DNA of 64,000 nucleotides from Streptomyces xanthophaeus (GTDB lineage Bacteria; Actinomycetota; Actinomycetes; Streptomycetales; Streptomycetaceae): NCBI RefSeq assembly GCF_030440515.1, contig NZ_CP076543.1, positions 1,922,001 to 1,986,000 of the forward strand, read 5' to 3'. Shown piece by piece: positions 1 to 8,189 of this stretch (position 1 is its first letter; each line of letters starts with the position of its first letter). The notes under the pieces were generated by a model. It saw only the letters and a program-made list of their open reading frames with translations, ran no database searches and was not told where the DNA came from. The position numbers and the translations under genes were made by a program.

Positions 1-1
1 G

Positions 2-274
2 CACCCCAGCCGCTACGGCGCGCTGACCGACGGCCTCACGGCGGTCTGCCTGACCGACGTCGGCCCGGTGCCGGACCAGTCGACGGCGCTGCGGCTGGTG
101 GTACTGGCCGACCGCCTGTACGACCGCGAGATCCCGGTACTGGCCTCAGGTGTCCCCTTCGACAAGCTGTTCAGTGAGGACATGCTGAACGGCGGCTATC
201 GGAAGAAGTACTTCCGCGCCATATCGCGGCTCACCGCCCTGGCACGCGACGCGAAACCCCTGGTCTCCCAGTAG
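2..274 (+). CDS. zapE: ZapE/AFG1-family cell division ATPase, 3' end only
   Basis: Reading frame open from the window edge (codons from base 2) to TAG at 272-274. The visible 90 residues look like the C-terminal subdomain of an AFG1/ZapE P-loop ATPase, with the segments VCLTDVGPV, LVVLADRLYDREIPVLAS and a Ser-Arg-Leu element near the end. ZapE-type ATPases are linked to Z-ring function in proteobacteria; the role in Streptomyces is less clear. Walker motifs lie outside the window, so the assignment rests on the tail alone. The OsmC gene follows 62 bases downstream on the same strand. Confidence 0.7.
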   Translation, partial: HPSRYGALTDGLTAVCLTDVGPVPDQSTALRLVVLADRLYDREIPVLASGVPFDKLFSEDMLNGGYRKKYFRAISRLTALARDAKPLVSQ

Positions 275-336
275 GTTTGGGGACGCCGGGCCCTTTCGGG
301 AGCCCGGCCGTTTCCCACATCTTCGAAGGGATCACC

Positions 337-762
337 ATGGCCACCACGCGTACCGCGCACACCGTCTGGGAAGGCAACCTGCTCAAGGGCGCCGGCACGG
401 TCAGCCTCGACTCCTCGGGCCGGGGCTCGTTCGAGGTCTCCTGGCCCTCGCGCGCCGAGGCCGCGAACGGCAAGACCAGCCCGGAAGAGCTGATCGCCGC
501 CGCGCACTCCAGCTGCTACTCGATGGCCCTCTCGCACGGCCTGGACGGCGCGGGCACCCCGCCCACCCGCCTGGAGACCAAGGCCGATGTGACCTTCCAG
601 CCGGGCGAGGGCATCACGGGCATCCACCTGACGGTCCGCGCGGAGGTCCCCGGCCTGGACGCGGAGGGCTTCGCCGCCGCGGCCGAGGACGCGAAGAAGA
701 ACTGCCCGGTCAGCCAGGCCCTGACCGGTACGACGATCACCCTGAGCGCGGAGCTCGTCTGA
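337..762 (+). CDS. OsmC/Ohr-family peroxiredoxin
   Basis: 141-residue OsmC-fold protein, the usual length for the family, which reduces organic hydroperoxides with a reactive cysteine pair. The two cysteines are present: C60 in AHSSCYSMAL and C123 in KKNCPVSQAL. The ATG at 337 is preferred over an upstream GTG in frame because GAAGGG (325-330) lies at good spacing and the protein then begins with the typical MATTRTAHTVW. It follows zapE on the same strand and ends before the convergent amidohydrolase at 815. Cytoplasmic; no signal peptide. Confidence 0.9.
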   Translation: MATTRTAHTVWEGNLLKGAGTVSLDSSGRGSFEVSWPSRAEAANGKTSPEELIAAAHSSCYSMALSHGLDGAGTPPTRLETKADVTFQPGEGITGIHLTVRAEVPGLDAEGFAAAAEDAKKNCPVSQALTGTTITLSAELV

Positions 763-814
763 TCGCTCCCGCTCCGGCGGGGGTGCGGGCCGCACATCGC
801 GGCCCGCACCCCCG

Positions 815-2017
815 TCAGGCGGTCGCCAGCTGCGGGATCAGGCGCATCGCGTTGTCGTGGTAGATCCCCCGCAGCTGCTCCGGGGTGAAGGCCGGGTCCG
901 CTTCGAGGGCGGGCAGTGCCAGGTCCATGACCGTGTCGGCGGGGGCCGCGGGCCAGTCCGTGCCGAAGAGGACGTGGTCGGCCGGCACGTGCTCCAGCAG
1001 GGTCGCGGCGGGCGCCATGGGGCCTGCCGTGTCGTAGTAGAAGCGGCTCAGGTGGTCACGGACGGCGGCGGGTTCGACGGCCGGTTCGCAGAACCGCCCG
1101 AGGGCCTGCAGACGCGTCGCGATGAACGGCAGGAAGCCTCCGGCGTGCGGCAGGACGACGGAGATGTCCGGGAACCGGTCCAGCGTCCTGCGGCTGATCA
1201 TGTTCACGGCGGCCCGCGTGGTGTCCAGCAGGAAGTCGCACATGAAGTTCGGGATGCCCGGAACCGTCGACCCGCCGGGCGGGCCGGAGGTACCACCGGG
1301 CGGACCGGGCGGACCGGACGCACCGGACGCACCGGGCCGGCCGGAGGAGGCACCACCGGGCGGGCCAGGCGGGCCGGGCGGGCCGCACGGGCCGTCCGGA
1401 AGGTTGTGCGGGTGGGTGTCCACCACGGCGGAGTAGTCGTTCAGCTCGTGGAACAGCCGGTCGTAGGCGGGATCACCGAGGTAGACGCCCCCGTAGTTGG
1501 CCGTCACGTTCACCCCGACGGCTCCGAGCTGCCCGAGCCCGCGGCGCACGGCCCAGGACGAGGCCTCCGGGTCGTCCAGGAACAGCGGCACGTAGTACGA
1601 GAACCGTCCCGGATGCGCCTGCGCCACCTCGCTCATCGACTGCAGCGTGATGTTGATGGCCTCGCGCAGCTGCGCCGACGACCGGTAGCGCGCCGGCAGC
1701 ATCGGCTTGAGGACGGCGGTCGTGATGCCCGCGCCGTCCATGAAACGGATCGCCGCATCGGTGCCGAGCCGGCTCCACGGGGGCAGCCGTTGCGGATCGA
1801 TCAGTCCGTGGTGCGCGGCCCAGTCGCGCCACTGGGGCGCGCAGAAGTGATGATGCATGTCGATCTTCGAATGGACCGCGCGCGCCGCGTCCGTATCCGG
1901 TGCCGAGTAGCCCCGCGCGACCCGGATGACCTCGCTGGTGCCCACCGCGGCGATCCGCAGTTCGTCCGCCGGCGTCCCCAGGAGGCGCAGTGCGGAGGTA
2001 CTCACGGAATCCGTCAT
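815..2017 (-). CDS. Amidohydrolase 2 (ACMSD-like) with an internal collagen-like insert
   Basis: 400-residue metal-dependent TIM-barrel hydrolase/decarboxylase of the amidohydrolase-2 (ACMSD) family. Likely metal ligands are visible: DxHxH at D53-H57, H202 in DTHPHN, H291 in LPHAGG and D354 in FGTDWP. Between the barrel strand at H202 and the conserved VPGIPNF segment (252-258) lies a Gly-X-Y tract, about residues 209-250, rich in GPP triplets; relatives that I recall have only a short loop there. The gene lies 27 bases downstream of a P450 gene on the same strand, so the two probably form one operon and may act successively on one aromatic or related substrate, which cannot be named from the sequence. 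Confidence 0.82.
   Translation of the reverse strand: MTDSVSTSALRLLGTPADELRIAAVGTSEVIRVARGYSAPDTDAARAVHSKIDMHHHFCAPQWRDWAAHHGLIDPQRLPPWSRLGTDAAIRFMDGAGITTAVLKPMLPARYRSSAQLREAINITLQSMSEVAQAHPGRFSYYVPLFLDDPEASSWAVRRGLGQLGAVGVNVTANYGGVYLGDPAYDRLFHELNDYSAVVDTHPHNLPDGPCGPPGPPGPPGGASSGRPGASGASGPPGPPGGTSGPPGGSTVPGIPNFMCDFLLDTTRAAVNMISRRTLDRFPDISVVLPHAGGFLPFIATRLQALGRFCEPAVEPAAVRDHLSRFYYDTAGPMAPAATLLEHVPADHVLFGTDWPAAPADTVMDLALPALEADPAFTPEQLRGIYHDNAMRLIPQLATA
1265..1393 (-). repeat. Collagen-like Gly-X-Y coding repeat inside the amidohydrolase
   Basis: In-frame GC-rich repeat coding roughly residues 209-250 of the amidohydrolase. It reads as runs of GPP, GAS and GGT/GGA triplets with glycine at every third position for most of its length and two register slips. 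On the plus strand the DNA is a series of ccgggcgg/ggccggg-type units, so it probably grew by slippage. The frame is kept, so the enzyme may still be made. Confidence 0.8.
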
Positions 2018-2044
2018 GCCAATCCACCGCCCATCGGGTCTGGG

Positions 2045-3358
2045 TTACCTGCCGGAGGCCACGGAGGCCAGGGACGACTCGTCCGGGTCCGCGCCGGGGC
2101 GGTGCGGCTCCAGGACGAGCCGGAGGTGTTCGAGGCCCCGGAACGCCGGCACCGGACCCTTGAGCCACGCCCTGCCGGTCTCCTGCGCGTCCGCGAGCTC
2201 CATGTCCGGGAACTCCCGCAGGAGGGTGGCGAGCGCGATCTCGAGTTCGAGCCGCGCCAGCGGTGCCCCCAGGCAGTAGTGCGTTCCGTGCCCGAACCCC
2301 AGGTGCGTGCCCTGGAGGCCCTCGCGCGTCACGTCCAGCTCGTCGGGGAGGCCGAACTTCTCGGGGTCCCGGTTGGCCGAGGAGATCGCGATCTGCACGA
2401 GGGAGCCCTCGGGGATCGCCGTGCCCCGGATCTCGGCGTCCTGCGCCGCGTACCGGAAGGTCGACGTCTCCACCGAGCCCTCGAAGCGCAGCATCTCCTC
2501 GACCGCCCGCGGGACGAGCGCGGGGTCCTTGCGCAGCAGCGCCGCCTGATCGGGGCGGAGCAGCAGGTTGAGGACGGAATTGCCGATCTGGTAGGCGGTG
2601 GTCTTGTGGCCGGCGAAGAACAGGACCCACAGCGACGCGACCAGTTCGGGATCCTCCAGCCGCTCCTCCGCCTGGAGGAGGTCGCTGAGGAAGGAGTCCG
2701 ACGGGTGCTCGCGCGTGTCCGCGATGAGCCGCTCCAGCCGGTGCTGCAGTCGCTCCTCGGCCGCCTTCAGCTCCGCCCTCCTGCTGGGGTCGAACCGGGA
2801 GCGGGTCACCACCGCGAACTGCTCCAGGATCTCCGGGCGGTCCTCCTGCGGAATGCCCATCAGCTCGCACAGGACAGCGACGGGCAGCGGGAACGCGAAC
2901 GCGGCCATGAGGTCGACCGTGCCCGCCTTCCGGCATTCACGCAGGATGTTCTCGGCGATCTCGGTGATCCTCGGGCGCATCTGCTCGACCCGCCGGGGGG
3001 TGAAGGCGCTCCGCAGGACGCGGCGCAGCCGCGTGTGCCGGGGCGGGTCCGAGAAGAGCACGTTGTCGTCGAGCGCGTCGAAGAAGCTGCCGTACACGGC
3101 GTGGTAGGTGTCGATGGCGCCGTGCATGTTCTTGCTGAACCGGGGGTCCGACAGGGCGTCACGGGCATCGTCGTAACGGGTGATCAGGTACGTCTCGATC
3201 CCGTGGGGAGGGGTCAGCCGGCACACCGGGTCCTGCTCGCGCAGGGCGGCGTACATCGGATGGGGGCACTGCCGGTACTCCGGCGCGCCCCGGGACACGG
3301 CCGACACGATCTCGTGCAGCTCTCCGCCGCCGTCCGGTGCCGCATCCTGCTGCGCCAT
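2045..3358 (-). CDS. Cytochrome P450 (CYP105/107-like soluble bacterial type)
   Basis: 437-residue soluble P450. The heme loop FGHGTHYCLG carries the proximal Cys362, and the K-helix ExxR is E288-R291 in VEEMLR. In the I helix the usual acid-Thr pair (AGHETT or AGxDTT) reads A249-G-H-K252-T-T254, so the acidic residue that normally assists oxygen activation is lysine. The ATG at 3358 was chosen because GGAGGG lies 8 bases upstream; the longer start adds seven Arg-rich residues. No ferredoxin gene is adjacent. It is the first gene of a pair with the amidohydrolase; substrate unknown. Confidence 0.92.
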   Translation of the reverse strand: MAQQDAAPDGGGELHEIVSAVSRGAPEYRQCPHPMYAALREQDPVCRLTPPHGIETYLITRYDDARDALSDPRFSKNMHGAIDTYHAVYGSFFDALDDNVLFSDPPRHTRLRRVLRSAFTPRRVEQMRPRITEIAENILRECRKAGTVDLMAAFAFPLPVAVLCELMGIPQEDRPEILEQFAVVTRSRFDPSRRAELKAAEERLQHRLERLIADTREHPSDSFLSDLLQAEERLEDPELVASLWVLFFAGHKTTAYQIGNSVLNLLLRPDQAALLRKDPALVPRAVEEMLRFEGSVETSTFRYAAQDAEIRGTAIPEGSLVQIAISSANRDPEKFGLPDELDVTREGLQGTHLGFGHGTHYCLGAPLARLELEIALATLLREFPDMELADAQETGRAWLKGPVPAFRGLEHLRLVLEPHRPGADPDESSLASVASGR

Positions 3359-3606
3359 GGTCCGTACCCTCCGTCGCACTCGCCTGCTGGGGACAACACC
3401 GGTTCCCCGTGCGGATGCGTCGCGAAACGGCGCCTTTCCCGTTCGGGTGAGGCGGCGGTGCCGGGGGCCGGGGCGGGTCCGGGTGCGGATCCGGCCGACC
3501 GTCAGCCGATCGGCGGTCGCCCGTCCGGGCCGAGTGTGTGGCGGGTCCGGCAGCCCGGGGAAGGGCTGCAGGTGCCCCCAGCCAGCCCGTCACAAGGAGC
3601 CCGCGC

Positions 3607-4167
3607 ATGGCCCGCAGTCTCGCCCTGGCCCTCACCGCAGCCGCCTCGCTCACCCTGGCGGCCGTCACCGCTCCCCTCGCCGCCGCGGGCACGGGCTCCG
3701 GCCGGGCCCAGGGCGACCTCGCCCGTACGTACGCGGCGACCGCCCGCTACCAGGTGCACGCCAACGCGGTGGCGGACGGCTACAAGCCCGACCAGTACTG
3801 CGTCGTCGACAAGGCGGGCCCGGGCGCGCTCGGTTACCCGCACTTCAATCACAAGTACGACAACTCCCTCGACCCGGCGAAGCCCGCCGCGCTGTTCTAC
3901 GAGGACGACGGGCGCGGCGGCAAACGGCTCGTCGCCGTCCAGTGGCTGCTCTACGACCGCGACCAGAAACTCACGACGGACGACGACCGCCCCACGATGT
4001 TCGGCATCCCCTTCAAGGGCCCCAAGCCCGGCAACTTCGCCGGTCAGCCGGTGCACTACGCCCTGCACCTGTGGCTCTGGAAGAAGAACCCCGACGGCCT
4101 GTTCGAGACCTTCAACCGGGCGGTGACCTGCCTTCCGGGCACCACCCGCCCCAAGCCGTCCCTCTGA
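3607..4167 (+). CDS. Secreted conserved protein of unknown function
   Basis: 186-residue exported protein with an N-terminal Sec-type signal (M1-A27 hydrophobic, Ala-rich) and a mature part with the motifs LGYPHFNHKYDN (75-86), AALFYEDD (94-101), VQWLLYD (111-117), RPTMFG (128-133) and VHYALHLWLWKKNPDG (149-164). I recall this motif set from uncharacterised secreted proteins in several phyla but know no function. Two cysteines (C65, C175) could pair outside the cell. AAGGAG (3594-3599) sets the start. Its stop overlaps a possible ATG and lies 20 bases before the preferred start of the PhoX-like gene, implying coexpression. Confidence 0.8.
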   Translation: MARSLALALTAAASLTLAAVTAPLAAAGTGSGRAQGDLARTYAATARYQVHANAVADGYKPDQYCVVDKAGPGALGYPHFNHKYDNSLDPAKPAALFYEDDGRGGKRLVAVQWLLYDRDQKLTTDDDRPTMFGIPFKGPKPGNFAGQPVHYALHLWLWKKNPDGLFETFNRAVTCLPGTTRPKPSL

Positions 4168-4187
4168 TGCCGCCCGGGGAGCCGCCC

Positions 4188-5555
4188 ATGTCCGTCACCC
4201 GGCGCAGCCTGCTCGCCGCGGGCGGGATCGCCTTCAGCGGGGTGCTCGGCGCGCTGTTCGCCGGTGGCGGCTCCCCGGCCGCCGCCCGGGCCCCGCGGAC
4301 CCCCCGCACGTACCGCGGCTACGGGCCGCTGGTGGCCGACCCGCGCGGGCTGCTCGACCTGCCCGCCGGGTTCACCTACCAGGTGCTCTCCCGGGCCGGC
4401 GGGCCGCTGCGCTCCGGCGAGGGGCCCGTGCCCGCCAACTGCGACGGCATGGCCGCCTTCGAGGCCGGCGGCGGCCGCGTGCGCCTCGTCCGCAACCACG
4501 AGAACCGCACCACCGCCGCCCTGCGCGTCCCCGCCGTCCCGGGACTGACCTACGACCCCCAGGCCCTCGGCGGCTGCACCGCCCTGGAACTGGACGCGGC
4601 CGGGCGGGTCACCGGCGAGCGCGTCGCCCTCGCGGGCACCGCCGTCAACTGCGCGGGCGGCCGCACCCCCTGGAACACCTGGCTGAGCTGCGAGGAGACC
4701 GAGGACCGCGCGGGCACGTCCGGCTACACCCGCGACCACGGCTACGTATTCGAGGTGGACCCGGCCGACCCGCACCGCTCGGGCGCGGTCCCGCTCACCG
4801 CGATGGGCCGCTTCGCGCACGAGGCCGTCGCCGTGGACCCGTACCGCGGGGTCGTCTACGAGACCGAGGACGCCTTCGTCCGGCCGTTCGGGCTGTTCTA
4901 CCGGTTCCTGCCGGAGCGGCCGCTCGGCGGGCTCGGCTCGCTGCGGGCCGGGGGCCGGCTGGAGGCCCTGCGGGTGCCGGGGCTCGCGGACCTGGCGGTG
5001 GTGGACGAGCCGGGGGCGGAGTTCCCGGTGGAGTGGGTGCCCGTACCGGACCCGTCGGCGGCCGGAACGCCGATCCGGCTCCAGGACTTCGGGCCGGGCG
5101 GGATCACCCACGCGCAGAAGCTGGAGGGCTGCTACTGGGGCGACGGCGGGGTGCACTTCGTGTCCAGCTTCGCGCGCAGCGGCGAGGGCGCGGCCGCCGA
5201 CCACCACGGGCAGGTGTGGTTCTACGATCCGCGGCGCGCCCGGCTGCGCCTGGACGTGCGCTTCGGCCCGGCCGCCGACATCGCGATGCCCGGGGACTCC
5301 CCCGACAACATCTGCCTGGCCCCGGACGGCGGGCTGATGGTGTGCGAGGACGGCGGCGGCGCACAGTACGTCTTCGGGGTGACGGTGGGCGGTGAGGTCT
5401 ATCCGATGGCCCGCAACGCCGAGGACATCGGCCGGCCGGGGGCCCCGGAGTGGGGGGAGTTCGCCGGGGTCACCTTCTCCCCGGACGGGCGGACGATGTA
5501 CGTGAACGCCTATGCGCCGGGGACCACGTTCGCGGTGACGGGGCCCTGGCACTAG
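4188..5555 (+). CDS. PhoX/DUF839-family secreted protein (Tat substrate)
   Basis: 455-residue protein with a twin-arginine signal (TRRSLLAAGG, residues 4-13, then a hydrophobic stretch to about 34), so exported folded. The DUF839 signature is clear: NCDGMAAF (84-91), RNHEN (102-106) and NCAGGRTPWNTWLSCEE (154-170), with further acidic and cysteine motifs near SPDNICLAPDGG and GLMVCEDGGG. PhoX members are Ca/Fe-dependent phosphatases with a beta-propeller fold; many DUF839 proteins are untested. The ATG at 4188 is preserved by GGGGAG; an ATG overlapping the previous stop (4167) is the alternative. Probably cotranscribed with the preceding secreted protein. Confidence 0.85.
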   Translation: MSVTRRSLLAAGGIAFSGVLGALFAGGGSPAAARAPRTPRTYRGYGPLVADPRGLLDLPAGFTYQVLSRAGGPLRSGEGPVPANCDGMAAFEAGGGRVRLVRNHENRTTAALRVPAVPGLTYDPQALGGCTALELDAAGRVTGERVALAGTAVNCAGGRTPWNTWLSCEETEDRAGTSGYTRDHGYVFEVDPADPHRSGAVPLTAMGRFAHEAVAVDPYRGVVYETEDAFVRPFGLFYRFLPERPLGGLGSLRAGGRLEALRVPGLADLAVVDEPGAEFPVEWVPVPDPSAAGTPIRLQDFGPGGITHAQKLEGCYWGDGGVHFVSSFARSGEGAAADHHGQVWFYDPRRARLRLDVRFGPAADIAMPGDSPDNICLAPDGGLMVCEDGGGAQYVFGVTVGGEVYPMARNAEDIGRPGAPEWGEFAGVTFSPDGRTMYVNAYAPGTTFAVTGPWH

Positions 5556-5611
5556 GCCGTGCCCAGGGCGTGCGTCGATCGTGATCGTCTTCGCCGGGGG
5601 CCCGGTGCCGC

Positions 5612-6395
5612 TCACGGAAGATCCGCGGGCGTGCTGTCGCGCAGAGCGGTCCGCGCGTAGGTCGCGCAGCGTTCGAACAGCTCGGGCTGAGCACTCCGCG
5701 AAATGTCGAGCACGGGCGAGTCGGACCTGCGCACGCCGACCGGACAGGGGAAGTACGACAGCGCCCCGTCTCGGATTCAGCGTCCACGACGCTTATGTAG
5801 GAGGTCAGGTACCGAGTGAAGCGCACCGTCGGTCCTCCGGGGTGTCCTTCGGACTCGAATACCCGGGCGATCTCCAGCAGCTGGCGAGCGGAGTCGGACG
5901 CCCGTTGCGGCAAGCGGGGGTCGCCGATGCTCCGGCTGTACTCCCCGAGCAGCACCGATTCGGGGGTCCGCCACGACGTAGGTGATGTTCACGCCCTGGC
6001 TCAGGAGCCGGCGTACCGGTTCGGTGAAATCCCGCTCGGGACGTGAGACGAACAGGCTCGCCAGGCTGCGCAGCGAAATTCCGACTTCGATGATCTCGGA
6101 ACTCGCGCCGGCGATGAACGCTGCCTTCACGGACAGGCAGCCGCTCGTCGGGCAGCCGGTTCATCTCTCCGAGGAACCGCTGCCGTTCGGCGTCCCGTAG
6201 GAACAGGTCGTAGTGGAAGGGGATGGCAACACCGGCGGCGGCGAAGACCGCGAGCTCGTTGAGCACGGACCAGCCGAACCCGACACGGCCGTTGGAGACC
6301 AGGGCCAGGCTCAATCCCCCCCAGGAGAACGCAGATCGCAGGGCGATACGGAACTTGCTCAGCAAGGTACGGGATTCAGGTGATGTGCCGTCCAT
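5612..6395 (-). pseudogene. Frameshifted membrane protein gene, three apparent indels
   Basis: Coding sequence is readable on the minus strand only by changing frame three times. Frame 1 from ATG 6395 gives an N-terminal membrane region (AFSWGGLSLALVSNG, then SVLNELAVFAAAGVAIPF). Near 6127-6148 the sense moves to a frame giving SSEIIEVGISLRSLASLF and VNITYVVADP. At a G-run (5962-5966) it moves to a third frame giving LLGEYSRSIGDP and SARQLLEIARVFESEG. At a C-run (5764-5767) it moves again to ALSYFPCPVGVRRSDSPVL and ends at TGA 5612-5614. The whole would be about 260 residues. I do not recognise the family. It is either a decayed gene or an assembly with homopolymer errors. Confidence 0.7.
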
Positions 6396-6618
6396 GGTCC
6401 CCCCTGAGGTCCCCCTGGCCTTCCCCTCGTCCGTGAGGCTTCATGCACGTCCCGCTCCGCCACGGCTCGGCAGGGGCCCGGGCGTCACGGGCAGCACCGT
6501 TCTGCGGACGCCGGGAACCGGCAGGTCCGCGGTAACCTGCGCGGCGGCCAAGAGGTCGTTTCTTATGGAGCGTCAGGGAAAGTCGATACAGTCGGATATG
6601 GGTGAGAACGATCACGGT

Positions 6619-6644
6619 CCTAGGCGGCGCGTGCCCCGCCTAGG
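6619..6644. terminator. 9-bp perfect inverted repeat, terminator-like
   Basis: CCTAGGCGG at 6619-6627 and its complement CCGCCTAGG at 6636-6644 with an 8-base loop, followed on the plus strand by a pyrimidine-rich run. It could be a terminator or a protein site; no gene directly upstream explains it. Confidence 0.45.
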
Positions 6645-6668
6645 TGAATTGGGCTTCTCTTTTCCCCA

Positions 6669-6830
6669 GTGACGAGGCGTGCCGGCTGGAGTGGAGCGAC
6701 AACTCACCGCGTGGGCCCGACAGTCCCGGGGCCGGCCTCGTTCCACCGGGCCCTCGCAGAAGCCGAGGCCACCGCGGCCGACAACGGCCTACCCCGCACG
6801 GTCGCGGAGACCGGTGCCCGCTTCGAGTAG
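6669..6830 (+). pseudogene. Orphan 53-codon open frame, possible gene remnant
   Basis: Open frame from GTG 6669 to TAG 6828-6830. The last part, FHRALAEAEATAADNGLPRT through VAETGARFE, has the composition of a genuine Ala/Glu-rich helix and differs from the random Arg/Pro-rich shadows around it. There is no clear ribosome binding site and the N-terminal half looks non-coding, so it is more likely the 3' remnant of a lost gene than a small protein. Confidence 0.3.
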
Positions 6831-6944
6831 CGGGGTTCAGGGGGCAGCCATAGCGTGTCGGTGACGAGGCGGCAGGTTTTCGTCCTGTTGACCCGATTCT
6901 TCGCTGCCGGGCCTCCCTTACCATCGACGAGTGGAGACGTGATC

Positions 6945-8189
6945 ATGGCTGAACGTGCACGCCCTTCGGGGGCTCTCTCCGGTACAGAACTGGAGTCGCT
7001 GCTGGCACTACGGCGATCGTTCCAGGAAAAGAAGGACGCAACCGGCCCGAGGCGGGACCTGAATCCTGGTCCCGTACCGGAGTCGGCTGCTGCGGTCCCG
7101 AATCTCGCCACCATTTCGGCCAATGCCTACGCCTGGGGATACGATTTCATCCTCCCGGGCGCGGCCGTAACTGCCCTGCGGGACAGTGGCACGTTCAAGG
7201 AACTACTCGGCACGATGCCCCCCGAGGTCGAGCCCGTCATCCCTGTGGTGGAGGCTCATCTGGCCAGCGACCTGGCCTCCCTCGCTGCCCTGGACCAAGG
7301 GGCGGGCGTGATCCTCACCGCCACCTGGACGGCCCCCGACACACTGGTTCCGCGACCGATGTTCTGGGCATTCATCTCGACCTGGCTGGGCCAGAACCTG
7401 GTGCTGGACGTCGAAGGGGCCTCGCCCCAGTCGGGTGCACAGCTCGTCATCAATCCGTACAACGCCTCCTACCCCCCGAACCAGAGTTGGAGCTACGTCA
7501 ACAACCTCTACCTCTACAACGGGTCCGGTAAGGTCGTGGAGATCGCCGACTCCGATCCGAGCGACAGCGCCAGAGTCCAGATCAACGACTACACCGGTGC
7601 ACCGAATCAGCAGTGGGCGATCGCCGGCGACGGCCTCATCCGGAGCCTGATGAACGGAAATGTCCTCGACGTCTCCGGCGGCTTGGCCCGTCCCGGCACT
7701 CCGGTGATCTCGTACCACCCGAAATACCCGGCCACTATGAATCCGCCCACCAACCAAGGCTGGTCATCGGATCTCGGCGTCGATTTCTTGTGCAACAACT
7801 TGGTGACGGTCATCAAGAACAACACACCCGTCATCATGACCGTACAGGGATACCCGCAGAAAACCACGGCGGTGGCCTACGGAGACGCGGTGCAGATCCT
7901 TTCGCCGGGCGAGGTCGCTGTGTACACGTCGAATTACTACAATGCCGTCGCCGGCGACAACGCGATGAACTATGTCGTTTACGCCGAAAACGCCTCGGGG
8001 GTATCGGTCTCGTTCGACGCCCATCAGCACTTCTGCGGTCTGGCGGCTGGAGAGGTCTGGGTCGACAACGTCACCGGAGCGAACGGCTACTCGCTGAACA
8101 GCCCGAAGAGCGACTGGTACGAGGGCGACCATCACTACGAGCTGCCCGGCACGATCGTCTCCTCGTTGGAGTGGAACCCGAACGGCTAA
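6945..8189 (+). CDS. Ricin-B-type (RICIN) lectin domain protein of unknown function
   Basis: 414 residues from ATG 6945 (GGAG at 6933-6936). A beta-trefoil-like section at about 138-275 carries three QxW repeats: Q180-S-W, Q222-Q-W and Q271-G-W, with the LVLDVEG and NVLDVSGG elements typical of ricin B carbohydrate-binding repeats. The N-terminal 135 residues and the C-terminal 140 (Tyr/Asn-rich beta segments such as AVYTSNYYNAVAGDNAMNYV) are unassigned. No signal peptide or membrane helix is evident, so export would need another route. GC is visibly lower than in neighbouring genes and it sits between a broken gene and an IS remnant, which suggests recent acquisition. A lectin or toxin-like role is possible but unproven. 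Confidence 0.75.
   Translation: MAERARPSGALSGTELESLLALRRSFQEKKDATGPRRDLNPGPVPESAAAVPNLATISANAYAWGYDFILPGAAVTALRDSGTFKELLGTMPPEVEPVIPVVEAHLASDLASLAALDQGAGVILTATWTAPDTLVPRPMFWAFISTWLGQNLVLDVEGASPQSGAQLVINPYNASYPPNQSWSYVNNLYLYNGSGKVVEIADSDPSDSARVQINDYTGAPNQQWAIAGDGLIRSLMNGNVLDVSGGLARPGTPVISYHPKYPATMNPPTNQGWSSDLGVDFLCNNLVTVIKNNTPVIMTVQGYPQKTTAVAYGDAVQILSPGEVAVYTSNYYNAVAGDNAMNYVVYAENASGVSVSFDAHQHFCGLAAGEVWVDNVTGANGYSLNSPKSDWYEGDHHYELPGTIVSSLEWNPNG

Larger units (their letters stand above)
6396..6944. other. Intergenic stretch with a hairpin and an orphan ORF tail
   Basis: 549 bases without a convincing gene. They hold an inverted repeat at 6619-6644 and a short open frame at 6669-6830 whose last 29 residues (SFHRALAEAEATAADNGLPR and on) look like the end of a real alpha-helical protein. 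The rest has weak coding character. The upstream half may carry the promoter of the broken gene on the minus strand. This fits remnant DNA within a degraded patch. Confidence 0.4.

Noticed and set aside
2045..3358. P450 as part of an antibiotic gene cluster
   Set aside because: Only an amidohydrolase is adjacent; no polyketide, peptide or terpene synthase genes in the window.
857..4126. Long plus-strand frame of over 1000 codons opposite the amidohydrolase and P450
   Set aside because: Arg/Gly/Val-rich antisense shadow of real minus-strand genes; no domain or start signal.
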